This document shows, one piece after another, positions 11,551 through 23,787 of a stretch of DNA of 64,000 nucleotides. The stretch comes from Nomia melanderi. Lineage: Eukaryota > Arthropoda > Insecta > Hymenoptera > Halictidae. The stretch lies in the NCBI RefSeq assembly GCF_051020985.1, contig NC_134999.1:15443660-15507659 (forward strand), in the 5' to 3' direction. The position numbers and the translations under genes are program-made. The first letter of the stretch is position 1. Every line of letters begins with the position of its first letter. Below the pieces are notes generated by a model. That model ran no database searches. It saw nothing but the letters and a program-made list of their open reading frames with translations, and had not been told where the DNA came from.

Positions 11551-13969
11551 ATGGCCTATTTCCGTGGATTCTACATACCGACCATCCAAGCGACCTTCAA
11601 CGTTGCCTGGGAAACATTAAAGGCCAAATGGCCTGAGAACAGTCCCTGTATGGAACTGATTCGTGGTCCTGGCCAACGGCCGGCCCCAGGACAAAGCGGG
11701 CAAGAACAATTCAAATCCTTCGACGAGGGCCACGACAACACGGAAATGATGACCATGAACGGAGATCAAGTCTATCGGGACCAGAACAATGTACAAATGG
11801 CTGAGGACTCGTTCAGCTATCAACGAAACGGGTAATTAGTATTTGCAAATCTATAAGTAAATTAACCCCTTCACCTATAATATCGTGTCAGGCTCGCGAG
11901 GATAATTTCAAACTGAATCTGAGAAATCTAAGTGTTATTAATATTCTGTAAATCTAAATGAAATATTACTTTTCTGTTATTAATCATTGCCCTTCGAAGT
12001 AAACGTAGATGTAGAATAAGCACAAAATCATGCATTTTCCTAATAAATGATTAACGATAAAGCAGTTGCACCGATAATAGCGAAGAAATAGATCAGAAAT
12101 ATAGATTATTAATTAATTATCTATTATTAGAATATTAGAAATATATCATAGTATAGTACAATTCACTATTATTGTTTCATGCGTTGATAATAATCAGATA
12201 CAAGGAAACACGTGACCAGTATTTTGTTTCAAGATCGCTGTTCATTAATATTCTATTGCGTTAGTAACATCATGTGACTCGTTTCAATTTTTGATTACTT
12301 ACAAATATTCTTTGCATCGTTTTGCTCGTTGTTTTTAATGCGATCGAAGTTACTAATTGAAATTGATCAAAGAAGAAACAGAAATTCGAGCGAGACGATT
12401 CAGCGATGAGACAGTTACCAAAGGAATTTCGTTTTACAGGGACAAAATTAGGACAGGAAGCGTCAGTAGCGGCGAGTTCAGCGAGTACGACGAGGGCGGC
12501 GGTGAATTCGGCGCGTCAGGTGTAAAAATTAACGAATGGCAGGCTGCGTGGAACGTCACAAACGCCATACAGGTATTCCCCGCTTAATGCGACTTCTATT
12601 CAAGTAATTAAATCATTCCTTTGCAGCTTAGTATCCCAAATATGAAAATTTCATCTGACCGAAATATCGACATTGGAAACTACGACTATAAAACCTTTTC
12701 CCCAGCAAACAAACTATTCAAACCGTTACCAGACCCTTGAACAACCCACTTGACAACTCCTCTAAAACGCATATCCATTTCCAGGGTATGTTCATCGTCT
12801 CCTTACCGTTCGCGGTGCTGCGTGGCGGTTACTGGGCGATCGCCGCGATGATCGGCATAGCCCACATTTGCTGCTACACCGGCAAGATTCTGGTCGAGTG
12901 CCTGTACGAGCTGGACACGGTGACCGGTCAACGGGTACGAGTGCGTGACTCGTACGTGGCCATCGCGAAGGAGTGCTTCGGTCCAACGTGGGGTGCCAGG
13001 GCAGTGAACATCGCCCAGATAATCGAGCTGTTGATGACCTGCATCCTCTACGTGGTAGTCTGCGGCGATCTGATGATAGGCACGTTCCCGGAGGGCTCGA
13101 TCGACACTAGGAGCTGGATGATGCTGATCGGCATCTTCCTGCTGCCGCTCGGCTTCCTGAAGTCCCTGCAGCACGTCTCGGTGCTGAGCTTCTGGTGCAC
13201 GATGTCGCATCTGTTCATCAACGCGATCATCGTCGGCTACTGCATCCTCGAGATAGGCGACTGGGGCTGGTCCAAAGTAAAGTGGACGATCGACTTGAAG
13301 AACTTCCCCATCTCGCTCGGAGTGATCGTATTCAGCTACACCTCGCAGATCTTCCTGCCCACCCTGGAGGGCAACCTGATCGACCGCTCCAAGTTCGATT
13401 GGATGCTCAATTGGAGCCACATAGCAGCCGCAGCCTTCAAGTCCCTCTTCGGGTGGATCTGTTTCTTGACGTTCCAGAACGACACGCAGCAGGTCATCAC
13501 CAACAACTTGCACTCAGCCGGTTTCAAAGGTCTCGTGAATTTCTGCCTGGTCGTGAAGGCTGTGCTGTCGTATCCACTACCGTACTACGCTGCCTGCGAA
13601 CTCCTCGAGAGGGCTTTCTTCAGGGGCAGGCCGAAAACGATATTCCCCACGATATGGACCGTCGACAGGGAGCTGAAGGTCTGGGGCCTAGCGTGGCGGG
13701 TCGGTGTGATCGTCTTTACGATCTTGATGGCGATCTTCATACCACACTTCAGCATCCTGATGGGATTCATCGGGTCGTTCACCGGCACCATGCTTTCGTT
13801 CATCTGGCCGTGTTACTTCCACTTGAAGCTGAAGAGGAACTCCATGGAATGGAGCGAGGTCGCGTACGATTGCTTCGTCATCTTCCTCGGCGTGCTCTTC
13901 GGCGTGATCGGGGTCTACGACTCGGGCTCCGCCTTGATCAAGGCCTTCGAGATCGGCCTGCCGTTCTGA
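11551..13969 (+). CDS. VGAT: Vesicular inhibitory amino acid transporter (vesicular GABA transporter)
   Basis: Proton-coupled transporter that loads GABA and glycine into synaptic vesicles (SLC32, UNC-47 family). Three coding exons: 11551-11831, 12440-12572 and 12785-13969. They join in frame to 532 residues, close to the usual length. The hydrophilic cytosolic N-terminus (about 115 residues) leads into the family signature INEWQAAWNVTNAIQGMF and then about ten hydrophobic segments from residue 135 onward. The third exon carries the whole membrane domain, including CCYTGKILVECLYE and FPISLGVIVFSYTSQIFLPTLEG. It marks inhibitory neurons, so expression should be neuronal. Third codon positions are strongly GC-rich, unlike all neighbouring genes. 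As a result several long frames on the other strand and in other frames are shadows. Confidence 0.96.
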
Positions 13970-15318
13970 ATTGCACTCGATTTTCCTTTGCGGCTTCACA
14001 GTTTTCTTTCTCTTCCGACGGGACGCGTTGCGTTCCGTTTTTCGTTAGAACGTAGACCGAAAACACCGTGGAACTGCAGCTCGCGCCCCGACGCCGTAGT
14101 TTCCCGAGCCGACAAAATGGCGTGTCTCGAATCGCGCTCGATGGCTTTCTGCGTCGTCTATCTGGTTTCTTTCGGATTCGGTTTCTTAGCTCGTGCAACA
14201 TTCTAGGCTCGTGTTGAGGAATGCTTCCGAATCTGTTGCCTGAAATTTGCCGAAATGCTTTGTTGATCGGTTTCGTGAGAAAATCGACGAGGCTGCACTA
14301 TAATGTCTGTGGATCAAACGGGTTTCTTTGTTACAATAACTTGAATGGTTGATATTTTCAGGATATTTCTGCAGAATTAATTGAGAAGCAATAAGAAGGT
14401 TTCTTTTTATATAAAACTTGAGATATTATCCGTCGGAGCTTATTTGATAGGCTACAATCCGAATTGTTATTCAATTCTTCAATACCAATTGCAATTATCG
14501 GGATGTTTGGGAAGTTCCTATCGATTTTTATACGAGGAACGTCTTATAATTTATTGTAATTGCTTTTCATAGGAATCATTAATATTCAGTGTATTATATT
14601 TATTTTAATTCCTTGCAACATCTCGCGGAACATTTGCGATTAACGTTTCAATCGTGCTAACGACAAAGAGTGGCCTTGATCTTCAAACTCGTAATCTCCG
14701 CCTCTGAATTTTGCAAACAGTTCGCGATGAATTCTGTGCTACAAACTAGCTTCTTCGAAGCTTTCAAAACTGAAAGAAAAACATTAGATATCGGAGATGC
14801 ATTTCATTTCTCTCCATCTTTAAAACATTGCAATTGCCAGCGAACGGAACCAATCCTAATCAATCTCTTTCAATAGACAATTTGATTGAATCAACGGTAC
14901 AACATCTCCTTAAATTCTCATCTAAAATGAAATTAATAAGCTGAACATCGGCATCGAAGAATCTGTTCTTCGTTTTCAAAAGATACATATGAAAGAATCT
15001 GTTCCTCGTTAAAAGCAACGTCGACATTAAGAAATCTCGTTAGAAACTCAATCGGGAAAAACCTGTTCTCCTTTGAAAAATCAAGAAAAAACCAGAGATT
15101 TATCCATGAACACGAACGACAAGACACACCGGCGTGATTTCGGTCGCAGATTATCGGAACGTCGCGCGTACCAACACGACGCCTCCCGAATTCGTTTAAA
15201 TTAGACACTTGAGGGTTCGTTTGATTGAGAGCTGTACAAACGTTCAGGTGTTTTGAGATTGTATATTTATATTCCAACCAGAACTCACACATATCTAGCA
15301 AATGGATCTATTTAATGG

Positions 15319-15323
<5 letters not shown>

Positions 15324-15407
<84 letters not shown>
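15324..15407. repeat. GA microsatellite
   Basis: Roughly 40 uninterrupted GA units, followed by a degenerate purine-rich tail to about 15,545. The long Arg-Glu and Leu-Ser frames across it are translation artefacts of the repeat. Confidence 0.97.
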
Positions 15408-16322
15408 CGCGAGAGAAAGAGAGTGCGAGGGAGAGAGAGAAAGAGAGAGAGAGTGATCAACAGAGAGAACGAGGTAGAAAGAAAGGGTGGGAGAGAAAGG
15501 GAAACAAACAAAAAAAAGAGAGAAAGTTCGTAGAAAGAAAGAAAAGTCTATCCGCGAGAATCTTCGGCTTCGGAATTGTCCTGTGTCTCCGTTACGTTCG
15601 ATGGTTTTAACGATGATCGTTGACACACCGGGGGCGCTTCCTTTAGGCAAACAGAAAGACACAGATGAATAATTAATGAAACCATCTAGACTAGCGCGCA
15701 AAATTTACGTGACAATATCTTTGCCTAGCTGTAAGTATAATCGATGTCTTCCAAGCGTGACGCTCGGCAGAGCGGGCACGACGAGAATTATTATGTACGT
15801 ACAACAAGTTGAGACTACTGTTATTAACACGAGTTTTCCGGGTTTTATAATGGCAAAATGGTACCGCGGTCATTCTGGGGAGGCGTTCGGTCGCGTTAAC
15901 GCGTTCACTGCCGTGAGAAACGTTGGGTTGCTAGTTTTCTATTTAGAGGGAGGATAATAGTAACAACGAGGTATTCATGTACTTGGGTATTATATGGACT
16001 ATTTCTGTTTGTCAATCGAAGGTTGTAGTTGTCGCTGAGTTGGTATTTAATTAATATTATGGTATATTATTTGGTTTCTTATTAAATGATTTAATATAAT
16101 AAAATAATATATTACATTTGTGTGTTATGTTACATGTGATATGATATATTATTTTATTATATATAATATTGCAACGTATTATTTGTTATATGCACAGCGT
16201 GTAATATTTTATTATTTGAAACAGAGGTAGTTCATGTAATATATAAGCATTAATTGTTAATTATTTAATATCGCAATTCTTGTGTTACACTATTGAATTA
16301 TCTATTAGAGTTATTTACACTG

Positions 16323-16518
16323 TTAACCCTTTGCACTCGAAAGATTTTCACTAGAAATATCCAACGTCTTCCAACAAGATAAATATTCCTTGAAAACGTA
16401 AATTAAGGAACAAAGCTAATTTCAATTAAATACTACATACATCGACGCATTATAGACAGCTTGATATTGTATATAAAACTTTATAATTCACCTATATCGA
16501 GTCAAGTGCAAAGAGTTG
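16323..16518. mobile_element. TTAA-flanked miniature element, CCCTTTGCACTCGA end family
   Basis: The left end reads TTAA then CCCTTTGCACTCGA. The right end, reverse-complemented, reads CTCTTTGCACTTGACTCGA after a degenerate TTGA. The element is about 190 bases with no coding content. TTAA target duplications and CCC-starting ends point to mobilisation by a piggyBac-type transposase. Confidence 0.65.
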
Positions 16519-17629
16519 AACATTTTTGTTTAGCATCCATCGTCTTCGTCGTTTGAATTGTGTTACGAACGGCACTCAACGCGTTAACCGTGCGACTCCA
16601 CTTGTTTAATTACTAGCGACAAAAGAAAAATGGGAAAAGTAACTATGTTATCTTATAGCCGCTTCAATATCTTAAGTGGCCCATAGACGATCGATAATGC
16701 TTATCGAACGAATTACTCGGAATAGTTGTTTTTTAGAAAAATTACAAAATAGGTCGAAGATTATTTAGACCGGTGATATTCTCTTTATTCGAGTGACACG
16801 AGTTTATCCGTTCGAATAAAGAGTAAAGATGCTATGTCGTTACATATCCTATACAGATGCGAGTAATCATTGCAGTGTTACAGATGATTTAATCGAATGA
16901 TTTCTGAAGTAGCTTAACTACGCTTCAGAATTCACCGGCGAGCCCTGTTCTCTTCCAATATCGCGCCACATATCCCTAACGAGTAAGATAATGTAATTAC
17001 GTTGAACCTTGATGAACGGTAGCGGTAAAGAACAATATAGAGAAAACTACTAATCGTTGAATTTCACCTGTTAACTGTGGAATTTAGTTTCAAAAATGTC
17101 TCGTCGCGATATGATCGAACAATGAAAGCGCGTATACTCGTCGAACGCAGGAGAAACGCGGCTGAAATGTATATTCTAACGGAAAACTGAAGCAAAACGA
17201 AGAAGAATTACGCGTCTGTCTGAAAAAGTGATTCATCGTTAAGAGAATTAGTAATCGAAATAGTGCATTGATCGCAAATTATCACAGTTGGCGAATAAAG
17301 AAAAGGATCTCGCGTGTTAAGATAACGTGTATACTCGTCGAACGCGGATAACTGGTTAATAACATTGTACGAGTTACGTGCGCACAGTTGGTACAATGTT
17401 ATCTGTTATTTATATTCAAGGAAGAAAGGCATATAAGAGAAAAAGACCGATAGTTGTCTACAACTCGGCTAATCAGGTACTATTTATTCATTACCATCGA
17501 TGAGTCATTTGGTTCTTCGTAACGTTGTGATCGTTCCCAAGCAAACTTCATTGTCTGCGGGCCATCGTAGTTGTTACAATTTCGTACCCCTGTAACGCGA
17601 TTAAAAAGTTGTTGAACGATAACTTAGAT

Positions 17630-17664
17630 TTAACCCTTTGAGTGCTGAATACTCGAAGGGTTAA
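17630..17664. mobile_element. 27-bp end-to-end remnant between two TTAA sites
   Basis: CCCTTTGAGTGCTG joined almost directly to the inverted end ATACTCGAAGGG, with TTAA on both sides. It looks like a miniature element reduced to its two terminal repeats. Its right TTAA is also the left TTAA of the next element. Confidence 0.5.
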
Positions 17665-18047
17665 CCATTTGCGGTTGTATTAACTTCATGTACAAACGAA
17701 ACTTATGGCTTGTTTTTAGACGTAGGCAAATTTAATGCGACAACTGATCCCCATTTTGCATGAATTATTTTTATAAGTATTCTAATTCTTTCATTTTGAT
17801 TTGTAATTTTATCTTTCAATTTTTCCACTTTTATCTACAATTTTATATTTCAATTCCTTCATTTTTATTTAGAATTTATAACGTTATATTTCAACTTTGT
17901 CATTTTTATCTACAATTTTACATTTTAATTCTCCCATTTTCCTTTACAATTCATAGCTTCATAATTCCATTATTTCCATGTCAAACCACCAGAACACTGT
18001 TCTGCTGTTCACAGTTCGCCCTGTGAAGGGCGACCGCAAAGGGTTAA
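17661..18047. mobile_element. TTAA-flanked miniature element, about 380 bp
   Basis: The left end is TTAA CCATTTGCGGTTGT. The right end, reverse-complemented, is TTAA CCCTTTGCGGTCGC. The interior is T-rich with a loosely repeated ttttatctacaattttat-like unit of about 54 bases. The 88-residue frame in it is low-complexity and not a gene. Confidence 0.65.
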
Positions 18048-19762
18048 CTTGAAATCTGCGAACGTGAAATCCACGCAACACGGGACTTTTTAACCGCGTC
18101 ACAAGGGAACCTATACAATCAGTCTAACGTCTCCTTGTTGCAAGAGAATGAAAATACACGAGCGCTGTCCACGAGTTTGTATCTATTGCACGAAAAAGTA
18201 GAGCCACTCCGAACGTTATCCTTCTGCATGCGTGTAAAATAAATAGACCCGTCGCTGGTACCGAGTATTAGCAGATACGGCGAGAGAAAGAAACGTAAAA
18301 CTCGCACTCCTTAACTCGACGCGATAAATCATATTTTTCATTTCACCCAGGAGTGTCTCTAACGCTGCACACGGTACTATCGCGGCGCTTATCGTTCTCC
18401 GGATTTTCGCTGGTACGATGTTCCCGCGAGAAAACAAAACGGTAATTCGAGAAAGGTGAGAACGGAAAGACGAGGCGGCGACAGGTTTTTACGATACCGA
18501 GCGAGCAGCGCGAAATGTAACAAGTTATGTACGGACGAGTACAATTAGTTATGTAATCCAACGTCTTCCGAGGCCTAGACAGGTCGCATAGATCACACGT
18601 TAGCGTAAGCAATATGAATGTAGCCAATGCAGTAGTTCGGTGAAGGTTGCGGGACAGTTTTCTCCCGCGTTTCAATCTGTTAATCGCTTGCCACACAAGA
18701 TCGCGTCGGACTGGCGACGAAAATCTCGAACAAAACTTAACGAATCCAAGCGTTACTCATTCCTTTCAAAATCTAAACGAAACATCTCTTTTCCGCGTTC
18801 AATCGTGAACGCCCGAAATGAATCTGCCGAATGGAAGCGCGAAATCCATTTTTCTCTCGATAAATTATTAAGGTTGAAGTACTTCGATCGAGCACAGTCG
18901 CGACAGAAATTGTCGGGCAAGGGGTTAATTACGGTTCAGCGGTGCTGGTTAGGGAAAAATCACTTCGACGCGTAAATGAACGATTGAATGTAATAAAATA
19001 ATATTCGAATCTTTTGTAAAGGCGGCGCGTTTCGTTTCGTAAGGTATTGCAACCGCGGAGGGTGCTATTGAAACGAATCCTGGCAGCGAACGGGTTAATT
19101 AGACGGTGTCGGTGATGGAGTTTCGTAACGAATGGGAGGGGAACGGATGCGTTGGCGAGAATAGAATATAGACAAATAATATGAATATTATAATAATTGT
19201 AACGTGCTAGAAATGAGAATTGTAATATGAATATTATTTGTGAAATCGATATCGGTTGTTAATCAGATCTCTATTGTTTATTAGGCACAGTGTGCTTAAA
19301 GTCTATAGGATAACCGTACAATTCGTTTTTATATCTATCCTTTTGGGAACGAGAGAGGGAGAAAATGTATAAATGTAATTGTTCTATTCGTATATTTAGA
19401 TGATCGATTTCGATTCGTTCGTAATCCAAGTTTCATCGACGATAGAAGCGAAGAAACGTAGCGAATAATGTCCCGCGGCCGCTGAAACGTGTTACTTTAA
19501 AGGAGATACGATAATATTTATGAAACGAGTCTTCCAAATGATGTCTTCCAGAATTATAATAATGATAATAATAATAATAATAATAATACTGATAATAATA
19601 ATACTAATAATAATGATTACTGTAACACCGATCTATTGATCGGAGGAAAATCTTTGTCAATGATATTAAACGTTACAATTGAGAGTTATAGGAATTAAGA
19701 GTTAATTGTTAAGCCAATGATCAAATTTAATGTATAAGTAAAGGAAAGGAAAAGATAACACA

Positions 19763-19769
<7 letters not shown>

Positions 19770-19832
<63 letters not shown>
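19770..19832. repeat. GA microsatellite
   Basis: Second long GA run, about 30 units, with the same purine strand as the repeat at 15.3 kb. A further AAT-type repeat lies just upstream at 19,558-19,612. Confidence 0.95.
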
Positions 19833-19837
<5 letters not shown>

Positions 19838-20372
19838 AGAAATATCATCGCTAATCGTCGTTCAAAACTAGTTCTCATCGTTTCACACGGGATCGTTCTG
19901 TCCTTAGAGGGTCGAGACGCGTAGATGGCGAACGAAACGTAAAAAACATTGCCTTGTCATTTTTAAGAGATCAGTGTCGCACCATCGATCTTCCGTTTCC
20001 AGCATGTAACACGGACTTTTATTGTAATCGTCGACCAAAGGGATAGCTAGCGAATATTACTAGATATTTACCTAATGTTACACAATCACAACGGAGAACG
20101 GAGATTCGGCTATTTTCTCCTCTTCCCGGCCGATATTCCTACGGATTACGTTCGAACATTTCAAATGCGTTCTTTTGTTAACTGGCTCCGATGGCTGAGG
20201 TGTTATCGCCAGCGATAAACGATGTTTTCGTTCATCGTGTTTCATTGCGCCGTATCGTTTGGAAATTTAAACGTCCGACAGCAAACATCCTATCCTCGGA
20301 ACGTATTACAAGGAACAGTGATCTATGGAATGTCCGTTTTTTTCTTGTAGGTTCAGACAAGAATCTCGCCTG

Positions 20373-20684
20373 TTGACCCTTTGCCCTGCGACATCGTGTC
20401 AAATTCGTTGAGAAGATTTCGAGTGGACTTGAATATAAACGGAATGTAAATTCACATAAATGTCACGGGATTCTTTCGAATTGAATATTATTTTCCTGGC
20501 TGCAACAGCATTTGTTTATGATCTGATGGAAAATAGAAGATTGATCGCGAATTACCTCAGTTGTAAAAAGAGAAAGGATTATTAAATGCTTCGGAATAAA
20601 CGCGGACGGAATAAGCGTAGAATTTTCTTCGTTTGCTAAGGAATTATGAACAATGAAATAGCTTTGTCGAGGGCGAAGGGTTAA
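20373..20684. mobile_element. TTAA-type miniature element, about 305 bp
   Basis: The left end is TTGA CCCTTTGCCCTGCGACA, with the target site mutated by one base. The right end, reverse-complemented, is TTAA CCCTTCGCCCTCGACA. The ends match at most positions; no coding content. Confidence 0.6.
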
Positions 20685-21690
20685 CGAACAGTCTATTTAT
20701 ATTCTAGATAAATTGTAAAGTGCATTGGAGATATTAAGAGAAATCGTGGAAGTCAACGTGTTAAGCTCCTGTTATATCGCCCAACGAATCGGAATTTTCA
20801 TATTCCTTTGATCCGATCCCCGTGAAATTCTCTTGAATTTCGACTCAAAGTTCTTTTGTATTCAACATGCGAAACACTCGAGGCTACGAAACACTTTCGT
20901 AAATTACAAATTATACAAATTATACAAATTATACAAATTATACACGATGAATGGTTTTCGAATCCATTAGCATTGTAATTGACTTAAAATCGACGTTAAC
21001 GGTGGAATAATCTTCTTGGACGTTGGGATAAGTTTCTTCGTGTTTCGTTGCTTGCGAGCTTTTAAATTCGTGAAACGAACGTAAGAATCTATCTGATAAT
21101 CGTTGTGAACCGACTGGAACGAAACGACGATAGCTCTGACCGCCGGAGGTTCCAGAGAAATTGAAGCAACGACCAAAAATCGGGCGATCGAAGGATTCAG
21201 CGATCGAGCATGGTGGGTTTTCGTATAATTTCCGTGCGCTTTCTCCGGGATTAATCATGGATTTGTTCGCGTTCCCGATGATTTTCTAATGTTGTTGATT
21301 CGCGTCATGCTCATTCATCCCCGGTCACAATCAGCGGCGAGATACAACGTTTCCCCGAGAACTGATCATATAGATCTAATGCGCTTTCACGGAACCGCGA
21401 TGCTTTTCGGCGGCGTTTCGTGGACAACCTCATTACTGTTGTAGTTAAATATGAAACGTATAAGCGTTATAAAACGATGTAAAATGGGCTTCCATATATA
21501 CATACATATATGTATATAAATATATAAATTATAAAAGACGAAAAATACATCACCAAAATTTTACACTTGTGTCGTTCACTCTTCCCCGTATGCGAACAAC
21601 ACGAACAGAGAACCGAGAGGGAAATATCCGTAAGACTTGTAAATGACAATTGACGGTGCTATTTACGGAAACAGCAGCTTAACGTCAACC

Positions 21691-22032
21691 AACCGAATTT
21701 GCCAAATGTCCATTGAACAAATTGCAGAGATCGTTAGGGGTTGAATAGAAAAAGAGTAAAATGAAAAACAAGAATCGCTTATCAATCTTCAGGTTCTCTG
21801 AAATTCAGTATTTTATTGTAAATAAAAAATAGATACGTTACAGGTAGAATAAGAATATGGTTTAACCGAATTTGCCAAATGTCCACTGAACAAATTGCAG
21901 AGATCATTAGGGGTTGAATAGAAAAAGAGTAAAATGAGAAACAAGAATCGCTTATCAAACTTCAGGTTCTCTGAAATTCAGTATTTTATTGTAAATAAAA
22001 AATAGATACGTCACAGGTAGAATAAGAATATG
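21691..22032. repeat. Two-copy tandem duplication, unit about 173 bp
   Basis: The unit starting aaccgaatttgccaaatgtc occurs at 21,691 and again at about 21,864, with only a handful of differences (for example cattgaac versus cactgaac). It lies about 570 bases upstream of the small secreted-peptide gene. Confidence 0.9.
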
Positions 22033-22546
22033 TGTTGTCAGTGTTAGAACGTTGACGATGATAGACGAACGGTGACGCTGAATGACAAATGGCTAAAGTT
22101 CAAAGAATACTTTTGGATGGCGAGATTCAAAGGTTTATTAATCCTTTGCAGTCTAGATTTTAAAAGACTTAATTAAATATTTAGATTTAGATTTAATTAA
22201 ATACTAGAAACAAGGAAACTCTACGTGTCAGTCTCTCGTTATTTGAATAATTAAATTATTCACTTGCAGCTTTCGAATTTAAATACCAAAGCTCGAAGTC
22301 TCCAGTATGGCGGCATTCGACCGCGAAAGATAAAGACGATGTTTATAAAATTTGGAATTTTTTAAGAGAGTTTTTAAGCAATAGCTTAAAAGGTAAGATC
22401 AGCTTCAAAATAGCTTTGAATAAGAATGTGGGTTAAGAGTTATACTTTTGTAGCGTTTCCAAGAATAAAAAGGGACTTTCTCTACGCGAAAACGTATGAA
22501 AGAACCATCGCATTTCTCCGTCATGCTCTAAATACTGCTTATCAGT

Positions 22547-22554
22547 ACATAAAG
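22547..22554 (+). promoter_or_regulatory. Possible TATA-like element of the small secreted-peptide gene
   Basis: The sequence acataaag lies about 50 bases before the ATG of the predicted peptide. That spacing would fit a short 5'UTR. It is a weak match, supported only by position. Confidence 0.3.
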
Positions 22555-22598
22555 GGTCCGTTCTACTAGCAAACGGCATTACATTTTCATTGATCACG

Positions 22599-23336
22599 AT
22601 GGAATTATTGGTAAGCTATCATTCATTCTACTTCTTTGCAATAACGCGCTAATCGTAAGAAATATATTGCTCTGCTACGATATTACATTGTTTTTTTTTT
22701 TTTTTTTTTTTTATTTTACTTGAGCATTCTCATTTTTCCAGAAAATCGCCTGTGTCTTTTATTTGATTGCTTCGACAATTGTGAATACAGAACAGAATGT
22801 AACAAAGCAGTTAATACCGAAAGTTGATCTGGGAAATGGTAATATTGAAGACATATTTTCATTCGTTATTTCAGAATATTTTTGACGTCGCATTTAATTA
22901 TCAACCTCAATTGATCGTTTTAAAATAAAGATTCTTGTCGAAATCGACTAAACGAATGTTATTCATTCGAAGAAATTTAATTTTCTGTATGAAATATTGA
23001 TTAACCACATACAGACGTATTTGTCATTTTTATAATTATTTCATAATTATTTCAACGATTACAGTCGCCTGCCTGCGAAGTGTAAAAAGAATTCAGATTT
23101 ATTCTTATTTATCACTGTTTAATCATTTCGTCGTGCGCAATGGCGTAGCAACAATAATGTCTAAAGGTGAAACGAAACGAACAATGATCTTCGACGAATT
23201 CAATTTCCTTTCAGACGAGGTGCCCCGTGTAAAAATCAAAGTATTCCAAAGTCCATCTAAAGTACAGAACGGGAAGCAATATACTACTTGGGGATTTTGG
23301 ATAAAGCAACCAGCCGAGACAGACTTGTCGCATTAA
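22599..23336 (+). CDS. Predicted small secreted protein, unrecognised
   Basis: Three exons: 22599-22610, 22742-22838 and 23215-23336. All have consensus GT and AG borders and join exactly in frame to 76 residues. Exon 1 encodes only MELL. Exon 2 continues with a hydrophobic run (KIACVFYLIASTIV), and together they form a typical signal peptide of about 20 residues. The predicted mature part is about 54 residues, has no cysteine, is mildly basic, and has an N-glycosylation motif (NVT) near its start. Its aromatic patch YTTWGFWIK near the C-terminus is distinctive. The acceptor before exon 2 follows a long T run. I do not recognise the family: it could be a secreted peptide precursor, an effector or a fast-evolving taxon-restricted gene. 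No dibasic cleavage layout of a classic neuropeptide was seen. It is too small and split to appear as one open frame. Confidence 0.55.
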
Positions 23337-23426
23337 CGCATCATCGTCCGAATCATTAGTGTTTCGTTTACTGCTGACCTATTTAACCGTTCGCACTCGA
23401 GACACCTCTCACTCGCCACTTGATTT

Positions 23427-23561
23427 TTAACCCTTTGCGGACGAATGTCGGCATTTTGCTGAGATCGAACTTCCATGTTTGGAATACTAAGTTGTGAACA
23501 AATGATTTAACTGTTCGAACAGCAAGAAATCAGTACACAGTTTCCTTATTCAAAGGGTTAA
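23427..23561. mobile_element. Inner TTAA element 1
   Basis: TTAA at 23,427-23,430, then CCCTTTGCGGACG. The other border is CAAAGGG then TTAA at 23,558-23,561. Terminal similarity is limited to about seven bases (CCCTTTG), so this assignment is weaker than the outer one. Its right TTAA is shared with the next element. Confidence 0.5.
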
Positions 23562-23787
23562 CCCTTAGCACTCCAGATGGTTTTGTAATATGTCAGCAAC
23601 TGCAACTAATTTTTATGGTATCTCTAGTGAAAATGAAAAATGCCATAACATACCTTCGATCTTTTACCAATAAAAATCTAATAATTAATAATAGAAAATC
23701 TAATAATATTAGGGTAGTTTCTTTAATTCGTTAAAATATTTAATATAACTTGTTCAATATTGGAGCCTACAGAGTTCAAAGGGTTAA
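23558..23787. mobile_element. Inner TTAA element 2
   Basis: Starts TTAA CCCTTAGCACTC. The right end, reverse-complemented, is TTAA CCCTTTGAACTC. About 222 bases, AT-rich, noncoding. It abuts inner element 1 through a common TTAA. Confidence 0.5.

Larger units (their letters stand above)
13970..22598. other. Long gene-poor region with microsatellites and small elements
   Basis: The first few hundred bases are presumably the VGAT 3'UTR. The rest contains two long GA repeats, an AAT repeat near 19,558-19,612, a 173-bp tandem duplication and several TTAA-flanked miniature elements. Composition is mixed, with many CpG-containing segments. The frames present (for example at 15,676-15,957 and, on the minus strand, 20,938-21,258) show no recognisable domains or splice-supported structure, so none is called. 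Long noncoding transcripts cannot be excluded from sequence alone. Confidence 0.5.

Noticed and set aside
12803..13513. Long minus-strand frame of 236 residues antisense to VGAT
   Set aside because: Shadow of a GC-rich coding exon; GC3-rich genes commonly leave open frames on the opposite strand, and the residue composition is Asp/Arg/His/Gln-biased with no domain.
13195..14055. Plus-strand frame of 286 residues overlapping VGAT exon 3
   Set aside because: Out-of-frame shadow of the transporter exon, Arg/Leu-rich, with no domain and no splice support.
15225..15701. Overlapping frames with Arg-Glu and Leu-Ser repeats
   Set aside because: Translations of the GA microsatellite on both strands.
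15676..15957. 93-residue plus-strand frame
   Set aside because: No recognisable motif and no splice or promoter support.
17760..18026. 88-residue Phe/Tyr/Leu-rich frame
   Set aside because: Low-complexity T-rich interior of a TTAA miniature element with an internal repeat of about 54 bases.
20938..21258. 106-residue minus-strand frame
   Set aside because: No recognisable domain, no codon-use support; mixed-composition intergenic DNA gives such frames by chance.
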